Made by a program: the position numbers and the translations under genes
Shown here: piece by piece, positions 9,034-17,654 of the stretch
How the letters are laid out: every line of letters begins with the position of its first letter
How positions within the stretch are numbered: position 1 is the stretch's first letter
Notes under the pieces: model-generated
What the model was told of the DNA's origin: nothing
Database searches by the model: none
The model's input: only the letters and a program-made list of their open reading frames with translations
NCBI RefSeq assembly: GCF_004349195.1
Contig: NZ_SMLG01000004.1
Span: forward strand, 186,001 to 250,000
Length of the DNA stretch: 64,000 nucleotides
Reading direction: 5' to 3'
Source: Flavobacterium rhamnosiphilum
GTDB lineage: Bacteria > Bacteroidota > Bacteroidia > Flavobacteriales > Flavobacteriaceae

Positions 9034-9053
9034 TTTCTTTCTTTAGAAAGAAA
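9034..9053 (-). promoter_or_regulatory. AT-rich hairpin in the thrA leader
   Basis: Arms TTTCTTTCT and AGAAAGAAA form an inverted repeat in the mRNA leader between the Thr-rich ORF and thrA. It has no following T-run, so it is not a standard intrinsic terminator. It may take part in alternative folding of the leader. Confidence 0.35.
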
Positions 9054-9083
9054 ATATAACAATAGGATTATATGTAAAATGTA

Positions 9084-9098
9084 TACCCCTAAGGGGTA
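9084..9098 (-). promoter_or_regulatory. Hairpin TACCCC-TTA-GGGGTA at the leader-peptide stop
   Basis: This perfect 6-bp stem is the only GC-rich structure in the thrA leader. It begins within the last Thr/Pro codons and the TAG stop of the leader ORF lies in its loop and 3' arm. A ribosome paused at the Thr run would cover the 5' arm and prevent its formation, which is the geometry expected for attenuation. No T-run follows, so the downstream effect (termination, Rho, translation) is unknown. Confidence 0.45.
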
Positions 9099-9184
9099 GT
9101 AGTTGTTGTAGTAAATGTAACAGAAGAAGCAACCCAAAGTTGAGTTGTTATCGAAGAGTGATATGTTGTTCTGTTGTTTGTCAT
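9089..9184 (-). CDS. Threonine-rich leader peptide of the thr operon
   Basis: A 31-codon ORF starts at ATG 9184-9182 and ends in TAG at 9091-9089, 106 bases before thrA. It encodes 12 Thr among 31 residues, at positions 2, 6, 7, 13, 14, 23 and 25-30; the last six are consecutive and sit just before Pro and the stop. It also has one Ile and two Val. This is the hallmark of an attenuator leader peptide such as enterobacterial thrL: scarcity of charged tRNA-Thr would stall the ribosome on the final run and change the fold of the downstream RNA. A -7-like TACTTTTG lies only 9 bases before the start, so the mRNA would have almost no 5' untranslated region. The ORF is seen directly; the regulatory role is inference, well supported by its place before thrA. 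Confidence 0.75.
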   Translation of the reverse strand: MTNNRTTYHSSITTQLWVASSVTFTTTTTTP

Positions 9185-9193
9185 TTGATTTCT

Positions 9194-9201
9194 CAAAAGT
9201 A
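9194..9201 (-). promoter_or_regulatory. Candidate -7 element for the thr leader
   Basis: The minus strand reads TACTTTTG, a perfect TAnnTTTG match, ending 9 bases before the leader-peptide ATG. No TTG is found at the usual -33 distance, so the call is moderate. Confidence 0.5.
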
Positions 9202-9609
9202 CAGTTTTTTATAAAAAGGGAAGCCTTTAATTGTGTTTTTTGCGAATATTTTAATTTTTCAATTCCAATTAGAGGATTATTGAATATTGCTTAATTTTAG
9301 AAGCTTATGTCAAAACTATTCGTATTTATATTGAAAAATCTAAAGGGTTAGTATTTCATTTTATAACTTTATGCAAATAATTGGCTTGGCTATTTTGACT
9401 TGTTTTATGAGGCATTACTGAAATTTAGTGTCGTCACTCCTTAATAATTAAAGCTTTATAGGGTATCTTTTAGTTAATTTGATTTGTAAAGGTTTATGCA
9501 TAAAATATAATGTCAGGTTGTTTTTTAGTTTGAATCTTAAATTATCATCAATAAATGTTGTTTATTAATATAGATTTATTGAATTTTACCCTTTAATTAT
9601 AAAATAAAA
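9202..9609. other. Divergent intergenic region between thr leader and hutH
   Basis: About 400 AT-rich bases between the thr leader promoter and hutH. I find no ORF, hairpin or clear promoter for hutH here. Confidence 0.5.
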
Positions 9610-11124
9610 ATGGACAATACACACTATATAAGTACTCAGTTACTCAGTTTTGAAACGTTAGAAGAAATTATTTCGCATCATAAATCATTGGCTTTGTCTG
9701 AAGAAGCTAAAGTTAATATCCAAAAATGCAGGGATTATTTAGACCGAAAAATGGCTTCTCATTCGGAACCAATTTATGGAATAAATACTGGTTTTGGATC
9801 GCTTTGTAATGTCAAAATAGCAAATGATAATTTATCAAAACTTCAGGAAAATTTAGTGAAATCACATTCTTGTGGTACCGGTGAAGAAGTGCCAAGTGAA
9901 ATTGTTAAACTGATGTTGTTGCTTAAAATTCAATCGTTGAGCTACGGTCATTCCGGAATTCAGTTGCAGACAGTGGAGCGATTGGTTGATTTTTACAATA
10001 ATGATATTCTACCGGTAATTTATACGCAAGGTTCACTTGGAGCTTCAGGAGATTTAGCTCCTTTAGCCCATTTATCTTTACCATTATTGGGTGAAGGCGA
10101 TGTTTATTTTGAAGGTAAGAAAGTACATTCAAGTGAAGTTTTAAAACATTTTAATTGGAAACCAATCGTATTGCAATCCAAAGAAGGATTGGCTTTATTA
10201 AATGGAACCCAATTTATGAGTGCGTATGGTGCGCATATTTTGATGAAAGTCAGCAAATTTTCGTATTTGGCAGATTTGATAGGTGCAATTTCACTGGAAG
10301 GATTTGATGGTAGAATAGAGCCTTTTAATGAATTAATACATTTTATTAGACCTCACAAAGGACAAATTGTAACGGCAAATCGTGTAAAAGGTTTTCTGGA
10401 AGGAAGCGAAATTATCGAACAAGCAAAAGCGCATGTTCAAGATCCATATTCATTTAGATGTATACCACAAGTTCACGGTGCATCCAAAGATGCTTTTGAT
10501 TATGTGAAAAAAGTTTTCAAAACAGAGATTAATTCGGTGACGGATAATCCAAATATATTTATCGAAAGTGACCAAATTATTTCTGGAGGTAATTTTCATG
10601 GACAACCACTGGCATTAGCATTGGATTTCATGGCAATCGCTTTGGCGGAATTAGGAAGTATATCGGAGCGTAGAACGTATCAATTGATTTCAGGTTTGCG
10701 AAATCTTCCTGCATTTTTGGTAGATAATCCGGGGTTGAATTCCGGCTTGATGATTCCGCAATACACAGCGGCAAGTATTGCCAGTCAAAATAAACAATTG
10801 GCAACTCCTGCCAGTATAGACAGTATTGTTTCCAGTAACGGGCAAGAGGATCACGTAAGTATGGGAGCAAATGCAGCTACGAAGGCTTTACGGGTTTTGG
10901 ATAATTTAGAACGAATTTTAGCTATCGAGCTGATGAATGCTTCACAAGCTATTGAATATAGACGTCCATTACTATCCAGTGATTTTATAGAAATGTTTTT
11001 AAGTGCGTATCGTGAGGAAGTTCCTTTGATAAAAGAAGACAGAATTTTACACTACGATATTGAAAAAACGGTTTCTTTTTTAAATAGTTTTCAAATCGAA
11101 GATGATTTGTTAACATTAGCTTAA
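9610..11124 (+). CDS. hutH: Histidine ammonia-lyase
   Basis: The enzyme removes ammonia from L-histidine to give urocanate. The MIO prosthetic group forms from Ala-Ser-Gly at 145-147 within GSLGASGDLAPLAHL. The catalytic YGINTGFG is at 56-63. Ser-His at the selectivity position (VKSHSCGTG, 83-91) fits histidine lyase better than tyrosine lyase, which usually has other residues there. The length of 504 fits the family. No other hut genes (hutU, hutI, hutG) are adjacent, so the pathway is either split or the gene has another role. It is followed within 50 bases by the phosphate-transport pair on the same strand, probably by chance. Confidence 0.92.
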   Translation: MDNTHYISTQLLSFETLEEIISHHKSLALSEEAKVNIQKCRDYLDRKMASHSEPIYGINTGFGSLCNVKIANDNLSKLQENLVKSHSCGTGEEVPSEIVKLMLLLKIQSLSYGHSGIQLQTVERLVDFYNNDILPVIYTQGSLGASGDLAPLAHLSLPLLGEGDVYFEGKKVHSSEVLKHFNWKPIVLQSKEGLALLNGTQFMSAYGAHILMKVSKFSYLADLIGAISLEGFDGRIEPFNELIHFIRPHKGQIVTANRVKGFLEGSEIIEQAKAHVQDPYSFRCIPQVHGASKDAFDYVKKVFKTEINSVTDNPNIFIESDQIISGGNFHGQPLALALDFMAIALAELGSISERRTYQLISGLRNLPAFLVDNPGLNSGLMIPQYTAASIASQNKQLATPASIDSIVSSNGQEDHVSMGANAATKALRVLDNLERILAIELMNASQAIEYRRPLLSSDFIEMFLSAYREEVPLIKEDRILHYDIEKTVSFLNSFQIEDDLLTLA

Positions 11125-11173
11125 CATTAGCTTTAAATAATGAAGTAATTTTGCCGAACTAAATTTTAATGAA

Positions 11174-11818
11174 ATGAATATAAATAATTTTTTCCAATTT
11201 TTGGTTCCTAAAGATAAAAAGTTCTTTCCTCTTTTTGAAGAAGCATCAAGTAATTTAATTGAAATTGCTACAAATTTGCACGAAGCAGTAAATCTTCCTT
11301 TGAAGGAACGTGAAGCTCTTTTTCAAAAAATTGATGCTTTAGAGCAAAAAGGTGAAGACATAACGCGTCAAACTAATCTTGAGTTGAGCAGAAATTTTAT
11401 TACTCCATTCGATAGAGAAGACATACACTCATTAATAACTTCTATTGATAATGTTGCTGATAATCTTCATGGTGCTGCCAGTAGAATGAAGTTGTATCAA
11501 GTGGATAAGATTACAAAATCCATTAGAAAATTGACGGAAATTAATCTTGAAGCGTGTCAAAATATTGATGTTGCAGTAAGAGAATTGAGAAGTTTCAAGA
11601 AAATCAAGAATATTACGGACGCTTGTGTAAGAATTAATAAGTTAGAAAATAAATCAGACAATGTTTATGATAAAGCAGTTCTTGATTTATTTGAAAACGA
11701 AACGGATGCTAAAAACATTATTAAGTACAAAGAAGTGTTGTCAGTTTTAGAAACTGCAGCGGATAAATGTAAAAGTGTAGCTAGTGTTTTAGAATCAATT
11801 TCTGTAAAACATTCTTAA
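11174..11818 (+). CDS. DUF47 / PhoU-like phosphate transport accessory protein
   Basis: The 214-residue all-helical protein (NNFFQFLVPKDKKFFPLFEEAS start, then repeated helices with ITSIDNVADNLHGAASRMKLY) is typical of DUF47 proteins encoded just before Pit permeases. These are thought to regulate or gate the low-affinity phosphate transporter. The gene is 30 bases upstream of the Pit permease at 11849 and surely cotranscribed. No membrane segment or signal peptide is present. Confidence 0.9.
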   Translation: MNINNFFQFLVPKDKKFFPLFEEASSNLIEIATNLHEAVNLPLKEREALFQKIDALEQKGEDITRQTNLELSRNFITPFDREDIHSLITSIDNVADNLHGAASRMKLYQVDKITKSIRKLTEINLEACQNIDVAVRELRSFKKIKNITDACVRINKLENKSDNVYDKAVLDLFENETDAKNIIKYKEVLSVLETAADKCKSVASVLESISVKHS

Positions 11819-11848
11819 TTCAATCGGTTTTATTCTGAAATTATAATT

Positions 11849-13132
11849 ATGGAATTTACTCTACTTATAGTTATTATAGTCTTGGCTTTAATTTTTGATT
11901 ACATCAATGGTTTTCATGATGCTGCCAATGCTATAGCAACCGTTGTTGCCACAAAAGTACTAAGCCCTTTTCAGGCGGTAGTTTGGGCGGCTTTTTTTAA
12001 CTTTTTGGCGTATTGGGTTTTTGGTTTTGGTGTAGCAGATACTGTTGCGAAAACGGCCAATACCATGGATATCAACTTAGTCGTAATCCTGGCTGGTGTA
12101 ATAGCGGCTATCATTTGGAATTTATTTACTTGGTGGCAAGGAATTCCTTCCAGTTCATCACATACCTTAATTGGTGGTTTTGCCGGAGCAGCGATAGCAC
12201 ATGCAGGTTTTGGTGTTGTTTCTTGGTACAAAGCAGGAAAAGATGGCGGTATGCCTTCAGGAGTTTTAATCATTGTTGCTTTTATTATACTGGCACCATT
12301 GTTAGGAGCTTTAATCTCTTACTTGATATCGATTTGGCTTCTTAATGCCTCTAAAAAGAGCATTTATCCAAAGATTTTTACAACTTCTTTAATGGTCTTG
12401 ACAATCTGGTTTGTAGAAAGCCAAATGGTTTATTACGATCAAATTGAAAAACCTCGTTTCGATTCTCATTTTTGGAGTGTCGCTTTTGAAGCACATAATA
12501 TCAAATGGTTTTTGGTAGCTTTTATAGTCTTGACAATAAGTACATTCTGTTTAATATTTAGTAGTTTAAATTTACATCAGGCTACTGCATGGTTGAAAAA
12601 AATGCAATTACTATCTTCCGCAGCCTTTAGTTTAGGACATGGTGGAAATGACTCCCAAAAAGTAATGGGTATTATTGCTGCTGCTGTTGCTGTTTATATT
12701 CACACTAGTGGAGTAGCACAAGAAACGTTACCAGCTTGGTTGGATGTTGTGTTGCCAAATGACGAAGGTGCCTTTAAAATGCCCGCTTGGATTCCTTTAG
12801 CTTGTTATTCTGCGATTGCGGCAGGAACCTTAAGCGGAGGATGGAAAATCGTCAAAACAATGGGGTCAAAAATTACAAAAGTGACTTCTTTTGAAGGTGT
12901 TGCCGCAGAAACTGCCGGAGCATTGACATTATATTTTACAGAACATTTTAAAGTGCCTGTAAGTACAACGCATACTATCACTGGATCTATCATTGGAGTA
13001 GGACTTACTAAAAGAGTTTCAGCCGTACGATGGGGAATGACCGTTAGCTTATTATGGGCTTGGGTTTTAACCATCCCAATTTCGGCAATTCTGGCTGCAG
13101 TAATTTACTATATCTTTAGTATTTTTATTTAA
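11849..13132 (+). CDS. Inorganic phosphate transporter, Pit family
   Basis: The 427-residue inner-membrane permease has the two duplicated PHO4 signatures: DYINGFHDAANAIATVVATK near the N-terminus and SLGHGGNDSQKVMGII in the second half, plus PVSTTHTITGSIIGVG near the end. It imports phosphate, usually as a metal-phosphate complex driven by protons. It has about ten hydrophobic segments. It forms a pair with the DUF47 gene upstream and ends at a strong terminator. Confidence 0.94.
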   Translation: MEFTLLIVIIVLALIFDYINGFHDAANAIATVVATKVLSPFQAVVWAAFFNFLAYWVFGFGVADTVAKTANTMDINLVVILAGVIAAIIWNLFTWWQGIPSSSSHTLIGGFAGAAIAHAGFGVVSWYKAGKDGGMPSGVLIIVAFIILAPLLGALISYLISIWLLNASKKSIYPKIFTTSLMVLTIWFVESQMVYYDQIEKPRFDSHFWSVAFEAHNIKWFLVAFIVLTISTFCLIFSSLNLHQATAWLKKMQLLSSAAFSLGHGGNDSQKVMGIIAAAVAVYIHTSGVAQETLPAWLDVVLPNDEGAFKMPAWIPLACYSAIAAGTLSGGWKIVKTMGSKITKVTSFEGVAAETAGALTLYFTEHFKVPVSTTHTITGSIIGVGLTKRVSAVRWGMTVSLLWAWVLTIPISAILAAVIYYIFSIFI

Positions 13133-13149
13133 TGCTAAATAACAATCAT

Positions 13150-13182
13150 AAAAAACCATTCTCACTGAGAATGGTTTTTTTT
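13150..13182. terminator. Terminator after the phosphate transporter
   Basis: Arms AAAAACCATTCTCA (13151-13164) and TGAGAATGGTTTTT (13166-13179) form a long stem ending in a T-run on the plus strand. It lies between convergent genes and probably serves both. Confidence 0.85.
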
Positions 13183-13203
13183 ATGCTCTAAAAATTAATT
13201 TTT

Positions 13204-13485
13204 TTAAAACAAAAGATCTTGTATTTCTTTAGTTCTGTCAAACACACTTTTAGCAAAAGGACATAATGGTAAAATTTTGAGATTATTTTCCCGTGCATAG
13301 TGTACCGCTTCCATTACCAATTTTTTGCCCACGCTTTGCCCTGCAAAATCAGGATTTACTTCGGTATGGTCAATAATAAATTTATCAGTTCCTGCCCAGG
13401 TATAAGTCATTCTTCCAGCTTCGATGTCGTTATCAACGGCTCTAAAGTAGCCGTTTTTAGTTTCGTTTATTTGTTCAATTATCAT
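13204..13485 (-). CDS. Small GNAT-type N-acetyltransferase
   Basis: At 93 residues this is the minimal acetyltransferase of the YjdJ/Gcn5-related type. Acetyl-CoA-binding signatures GQSVGKKLVMEAV and ILPLCPFAKSVFDR are present in order. The substrate is not predictable. It is the last gene of a four-gene minus-strand cluster (pirin, pirin, OsmC, this gene), 6 bases after the OsmC stop, which suggests cotranscription and perhaps a shared stress role. Confidence 0.85.
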   Translation of the reverse strand: MIIEQINETKNGYFRAVDNDIEAGRMTYTWAGTDKFIIDHTEVNPDFAGQSVGKKLVMEAVHYARENNLKILPLCPFAKSVFDRTKEIQDLLF

Positions 13486-13491
13486 GTGTTT

Positions 13492-13884
13492 CTAATTTAA
13501 TGCTGTTGTTATTTCGATTGGGTTTGTTAAAATTTTATGTATCGGACATTTATCAGCAATGTTTAATAATCGGGCTTTTTGATCATGGTCTAAATCTCCG
13601 AATAATTGAATGTTACTAATTATTTTGAATTTGTTTTCCACTGAATCAGTATCAAAAGTGACTTCAACTTTTACATCGGTTAAATTCCAACCTTTTCGGT
13701 TCGCATACATGCGTAAGGTGATGCTAGTGCAAGCTGCCAAAGAGGCTGCCAGTAATTCCTTTGGCGCAAAGCCTAAATCCTTTCCTCCATTACTTTCGGG
13801 TTCATCAGAAATAATAAAATTTGTTTCTGATTGTACTTCTGTTTTATAAAGTTCGGTACCAATATGTGCTGTTATTTTACCCAT
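13492..13884 (-). CDS. OsmC-family protein
   Basis: The 130-residue protein has the OsmC/Ohr layout: KDLGFAPKELLAASLAACTSITLRMYANRKGW (first cysteine in AACTS, about position 52) and a later Cys in IADKCPIHKIL (about 114). The two cysteines can reduce organic hydroperoxides. Its start codon overlaps the stop of the pirin gene by one base (TAATG arrangement), so the two are translationally linked. It probably belongs to a redox or electrophile stress group with its neighbours. Confidence 0.9.
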   Translation of the reverse strand: MGKITAHIGTELYKTEVQSETNFIISDEPESNGGKDLGFAPKELLAASLAACTSITLRMYANRKGWNLTDVKVEVTFDTDSVENKFKIISNIQLFGDLDHDQKARLLNIADKCPIHKILTNPIEITTALN

Positions 13885-14771
13885 TATTTGTATTTTTTAT
13901 TTTGCTCTGGAAGTGGAACAAATTCGGTTTCACCGGGAACCTTATCAAATGTTTGTGCCAGCCATTTTTCTTTTGCTTTTTCTATCAGTTCTTTGGTTGA
14001 CGCCACAAAATTCCAATAGATAATTCGTTCTTCGGGAAAAGGTTCTCCTCCAAAAATATAAATGGTGGTGTTTTCTGCTATATCAAAGGTGCAGAGTTTA
14101 CTGTCTTTGGCAATCAGAATTTGCTTTGGATCAAAAACATTTCCTTCACTTTCAATACTGCCTTCTAAAATGTATAAAGCGCTTTCGCCAAATAAATGCT
14201 CGCCTATAGTGACCGTTTGACGCGTAGTACTTTTTAGTTCTAAAAGATACAGCGGACTGTAAACTGGAACAGGTGATTTTTTACCAAGTACTTCACCGGC
14301 TATAAGTTTAAAAGCAATGTTATCCGTTTTCCATTCTGGAATTTGATTTTCAGGAACATGGAAAAAAGAAGGTTCCATTTCCTCTAATTCCTTCGGCAGT
14401 GCTACCCAAATTTGAAGTCCGTGCAGCATTTTATCAGAACTGCGCAAGTACTCCGGTGTTCGTTCAGAATGTACGATGCCTTTTCCTGCAGTCATCCAAT
14501 TGATTTGCCCGGGTTTTATTTCCATTTCAGTTCCCAAACTGTCTTTGTGCATAATGCTTCCTTCAAACAAATACGTCAAAGTAGAAAGTCCAATGTGCGG
14601 ATGTGGCGGAACATCTAAATTTTCGTAATCACTCATACAGGTAGGTCCCATATGATCGATGAATGCAAACGGCCCAACCATTCTTTTTTCCCGAAAGGGA
14701 AGCAATCGCCCAACCATAAAGTTACCAATATTGCTCGGGCGTTCTTCTATTATCAGTTTGATATTTGACAT
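13884..14771 (-). CDS. Pirin-family protein (first of two)
   Basis: The 295-residue bicupin contains the pirin signature VGPFAFIDHMGP and PHPHIGLSTLTYLFEGSI, with the conserved metal-binding histidines and a later HSERTPE. Pirins bind iron in the N-terminal cupin and some are quercetinases or redox sensors. It is adjacent to a second pirin gene at 14805 of only moderate similarity, so the two are diverged paralogues rather than a recent copy. It overlaps OsmC by one base. Confidence 0.9.
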   Translation of the reverse strand: MSNIKLIIEERPSNIGNFMVGRLLPFREKRMVGPFAFIDHMGPTCMSDYENLDVPPHPHIGLSTLTYLFEGSIMHKDSLGTEMEIKPGQINWMTAGKGIVHSERTPEYLRSSDKMLHGLQIWVALPKELEEMEPSFFHVPENQIPEWKTDNIAFKLIAGEVLGKKSPVPVYSPLYLLELKSTTRQTVTIGEHLFGESALYILEGSIESEGNVFDPKQILIAKDSKLCTFDIAENTTIYIFGGEPFPEERIIYWNFVASTKELIEKAKEKWLAQTFDKVPGETEFVPLPEQNKKYK

Positions 14772-14804
14772 CTTTTTAGTTTTTAAACAATAAATTTAAC
14801 GAAA

Positions 14805-15683
14805 TTATTCTTCTAAATAACCGAATTTTCCCATATTCACATCATCGAATGCTTGCATGATTTCGGCTTGGGTATTCATTACAAATGGACCGTGTGCTGC
14901 AATTGGCTCATTGATAGGTTCTCCGCTTAAAATCAAAACGATTGCATTTTCAGTAGCTTCAATGGTAAATTCTTCGCCTTCATTTTCGAACAATGCAAAA
15001 TGGTCAGCAGGAACATTTTCGGTAGTATTAACTTTTATGCTTCCTTCGATTACCAGTAAACCGGTGTTGTAATTTGCCGGGAAATGGAAAGATGCTTTTG
15101 CTCCTTTATTCAATTTGGCATTCTGTAAATGAACAGGGGTAAAAGTAGAAGCAGAACCTTTCAAATTTTCGTATTCTCCAGCTATAACTTCAATCACGCC
15201 ACCATTTTCAGGAAGCTCAAATTTATTGATTTGGTCGTTTGTAATCCCTTGGTATTTTGGTGTTGACATTTTGTCTTTTGCCGGAAGATTGACCCAAAGC
15301 TGTACCATTTGAAAATCACCGCCATTTTTGCTGAACTCTTCTTCGTGGTATTCTTTGTGTAAAATTCCCGAAGCTGCAGTCATCCATTGCACATCTCCTT
15401 CACCAATGATACCACTGTTTCCCGAACTGTCGTGATGCGCTACTTTTCCCTTATAGGCAATCGTAACGGTTTCAAAACCTCTATGTGGATGGACACTTAC
15501 GCCTCTCGGTTGGTCCGTTGGCGGAAAATAAAATTTAGAATTATAATCCATCATAATAAATGGACTCATTCTTTTCATGTCTAAATGATACCCACTCGGA
15601 ATAAAATTGTGTACTCTAAATCCGTCACCAACCATGTGTGGTGGAGGTGGAGCTAATACTAGTTCAATATTCTTAGTTTTCAT
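14805..15683 (-). CDS. Pirin-family protein (second of two)
   Basis: The 292-residue bicupin has SPFIMMDYNSKFYFPP, SVHPHRGFETVTIAYKG and MTAASGILHKEYHEEEF, the same metal-site layout as its neighbour. It is the first gene of the pirin-pirin-OsmC-GNAT cluster. A TAAATTTG -7 element sits at 15710-15717, and a Crp/Fnr-type regulator lies directly upstream on the same strand. Regulation of this group by that protein is possible but not shown. Confidence 0.9.
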   Translation of the reverse strand: MKTKNIELVLAPPPPHMVGDGFRVHNFIPSGYHLDMKRMSPFIMMDYNSKFYFPPTDQPRGVSVHPHRGFETVTIAYKGKVAHHDSSGNSGIIGEGDVQWMTAASGILHKEYHEEEFSKNGGDFQMVQLWVNLPAKDKMSTPKYQGITNDQINKFELPENGGVIEVIAGEYENLKGSASTFTPVHLQNAKLNKGAKASFHFPANYNTGLLVIEGSIKVNTTENVPADHFALFENEGEEFTIEATENAIVLILSGEPINEPIAAHGPFVMNTQAEIMQAFDDVNMGKFGYLEE

Positions 15684-15709
15684 TGCTATGTCTTATTTAA
15701 ATTATAGTA

Positions 15710-15717
15710 CAAATTTA
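15710..15717 (-). promoter_or_regulatory. -7 element for the pirin cluster
   Basis: The minus strand reads TAAATTTG, a perfect TAnnTTTG match, 27 bases before the pirin start at 15683. The -33 position reads ATG rather than TTG. Confidence 0.55.
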
Positions 15718-15761
15718 CTATAGATTAAATCCAGATGCATTGATGTAGGATAAGAAATGAA

Positions 15762-16355
15762 TTAATAGGGTTTAAAATTCCTTTTGGCTAATTCCTTGCG
15801 AACCCTGCTTAACGTTTCGGGCGTAATGCCTAAATAGGAAGCAATCATCCATTGTGGAATACGCAAAGTAAGACTCGGATATATGGTTATGAAATCCAAA
15901 TACCGTTGTTCTGCTGTTGCTCCCAGTAAAAGATTGACTCGTTTTTGAAGTTGGCGAATGTGATTGTGTAACGCAGTATTGTCCTGTTCTCGAAAGGAAA
16001 TGCTGATTTCTGCAACGGCATTTATGAAGTTTTTATCGATAAAAACAATTTCCGTTTCTTCAATGGCATCGATAAACAATTCAGAAGGTTCATTGAAATA
16101 AGAACTGCTTCTATCTGAAATGATCCAATTTTCAGGCGCAAATTGAATGATGTGTTCCTTGCCATTTTCGTCTATGGTATAGGAACGTAGTAATCCTTTG
16201 GATACAAAAAAAGAATGATGACAAACATCGCCCTGATGGAGTAGGATGGAACCTTTTTCCACTTTTTTGAATTGCAGGTTAGCAGAAATCGAATGGAATT
16301 GCTCGTCCGTTAGATTGGTTTTGGATTGGAAATAGGTTTTGAATGAATCGAGCAT
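15762..16355 (-). CDS. Crp/Fnr-family transcriptional regulator
   Basis: The 197-residue protein has an N-terminal cyclic-nucleotide-binding fold (KVEKGSILLHQGDVCHHSFFVSKGLLRSY) and a C-terminal winged helix (IPQWMIASYLGITPETLSRVRKELAKR). The Arg and Ser residues needed for cAMP binding are not in the usual places and there is no Fnr-type cysteine cluster, so the signal is unknown. Bacteroidota carry many such small regulators next to stress or quinone-related genes. It precedes the pirin cluster by 79 bases and may control it. Confidence 0.88.
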   Translation of the reverse strand: MLDSFKTYFQSKTNLTDEQFHSISANLQFKKVEKGSILLHQGDVCHHSFFVSKGLLRSYTIDENGKEHIIQFAPENWIISDRSSSYFNEPSELFIDAIEETEIVFIDKNFINAVAEISISFREQDNTALHNHIRQLQKRVNLLLGATAEQRYLDFITIYPSLTLRIPQWMIASYLGITPETLSRVRKELAKRNFKPY

Positions 16356-16465
16356 AATTATTTGAGGGGTATAGTGATGCTTCTGTTTTTAATGTCCTTG
16401 AGCTTTTTAAGGGATTTTTCGTCTAGTTTGCTAGTGTTGTACGATTACTTTTTTATTTTATGCAA

Positions 16466-17053
16466 TTATTCCCCCCATAAATTATAAACGCTCATTTCTG
16501 TTCCATTTTCGTTTATCAATATAAAACCATTTTCTTCAATAGAATTATCTGTTCCAGATTCTATCATTATAAAATTAGTTTTGAATTTATAAACAGTAAT
16601 GTTTGAATTTATCCATCTTGGGAATTTCTCAACAATAAAATCATTTGCATTTTCTGGTTTAAAGCCTAAACTTGTTAAAGGAAAAATTGGCTTATTTCCA
16701 CTTTTCCATTTTTTGACATTTTCAGAATCAAATTCTTCTCTACCTATTAAAATCCAACCATTTTCTTTTGCAAACTCAATTACTTTTTCTGGGTTGAAAG
16801 TGTTTTTCGTTTTTGCTTTCCAATAAGTTGCTCGATGTCCACCATATGGACCATGATCGCTTATATTTTCTACAATTAAATTACTTTTATAATTTGTCCA
16901 AAACTTTGTTGGAATTATTTTGCTACAAGAATTTATTAAAAATATTAAACACAAAATAAGTAAAATATTTTGTCCTTTTTTTTTAAATTTCTTTCGAGGT
17001 AATTTGATTCGTTCAGTTTCCAAAGTATCGTACAACTTGTTTATATTCTCCAA
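16466..17053 (-). CDS. Uncharacterised membrane-anchored protein
   Basis: I do not recognise this 195-residue protein. A basic segment (RKKFKKKG, 20-27) precedes one hydrophobic stretch (28-42) ending in LINSC, which may be a lipobox with an unusually long N-region or simply a membrane anchor. The rest is a soluble alpha/beta domain with several Trp (THGPYGGHRATYW, ENGWILIGREEF, YNLWGE). Its start is 13 bases after the stop of the DUF421 gene, so the two are probably one transcript. Confidence 0.55.
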   Translation of the reverse strand: MENINKLYDTLETERIKLPRKKFKKKGQNILLILCLIFLINSCSKIIPTKFWTNYKSNLIVENISDHGPYGGHRATYWKAKTKNTFNPEKVIEFAKENGWILIGREEFDSENVKKWKSGNKPIFPLTSLGFKPENANDFIVEKFPRWINSNITVYKFKTNFIMIESGTDNSIEENGFILINENGTEMSVYNLWGE

Positions 17054-17066
17054 AATATCTTTTGAG

Positions 17067-17582
17067 TTAGTTTATTCCACCCAAATTTTTATGAATGCGT
17101 CTGCGTTTGTAATGGGTTTGGCGAAGATTATTTTCACCGGATATAATACTAATATTTCCGTCTATTTCTAGCATTGCCAATTTTACATCTTTAAAATATT
17201 CAATTCCATGTTCGCGCATGGCCTCTTTTAATTCATCAGAAGAAATATTTAATTTGCTTAATGCTTTAAAATCCAGATTTCCGTTATGGATTAGAATTTC
17301 TGGCTTTTCCTGCATAAAATCTCCAAATTTCTTGTATTTGTACATCAATTTCTTTAAAATAAAATTGATGGTAAACAATATAGTTGCCGCAGCTAATCCT
17401 CCCCAAAGAGTGGTATCATCTCCGACCATAGCATTCTGAACGGCGTTACTTATCAACAAAATCAATATCACATCGGCAGTATTGAGCTGTGATAGTTCTT
17501 TCTTGCCAAAAATACGTAAGGCGATAACCATGAAGAAATAAACGGCAGCGCTTCGAAGAATTATATCAAGATATTGATTCAT
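17067..17582 (-). CDS. DUF421 (YetF-type) membrane protein
   Basis: The 171-residue protein has three N-terminal membrane helices and the DUF421 core: RIFGKKELSQLNTADVILILLISNAVQNAM and a soluble C-terminal part with EKPEILIHNGNLDFKAL and LAMLEIDGNISII. This matches the YetF/YcaP type, which is of unclear function and in spore-formers is linked to membrane and envelope processes. It lies upstream of and close to the uncharacterised gene at 16466. Confidence 0.88.
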   Translation of the reverse strand: MNQYLDIILRSAAVYFFMVIALRIFGKKELSQLNTADVILILLISNAVQNAMVGDDTTLWGGLAAATILFTINFILKKLMYKYKKFGDFMQEKPEILIHNGNLDFKALSKLNISSDELKEAMREHGIEYFKDVKLAMLEIDGNISIISGENNLRQTHYKRRRIHKNLGGIN

Positions 17583-17654
17583 ATATTTTGTTATAAGTTA
17601 TAGGTTATATGTTGTAGGTTTTGATAAAACTCTTAACCCATAACTTATAACTTT
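17583..17654. repeat. TTATAAGTTAT-type intergenic repeat (copy A)
   Basis: The spacer has GTTATAAGTTATAGG on the left and AACCCATAACTTATAAC on the right, roughly inverted copies. A closely similar spacer lies at 28383-28470, so this is a dispersed family. Confidence 0.5.

Noticed and set aside
11971..12345. ORFs of 100-110 codons overlapping the Pit permease
   Set aside because: They lie within a well-conserved transporter gene in other frames and have no family features.
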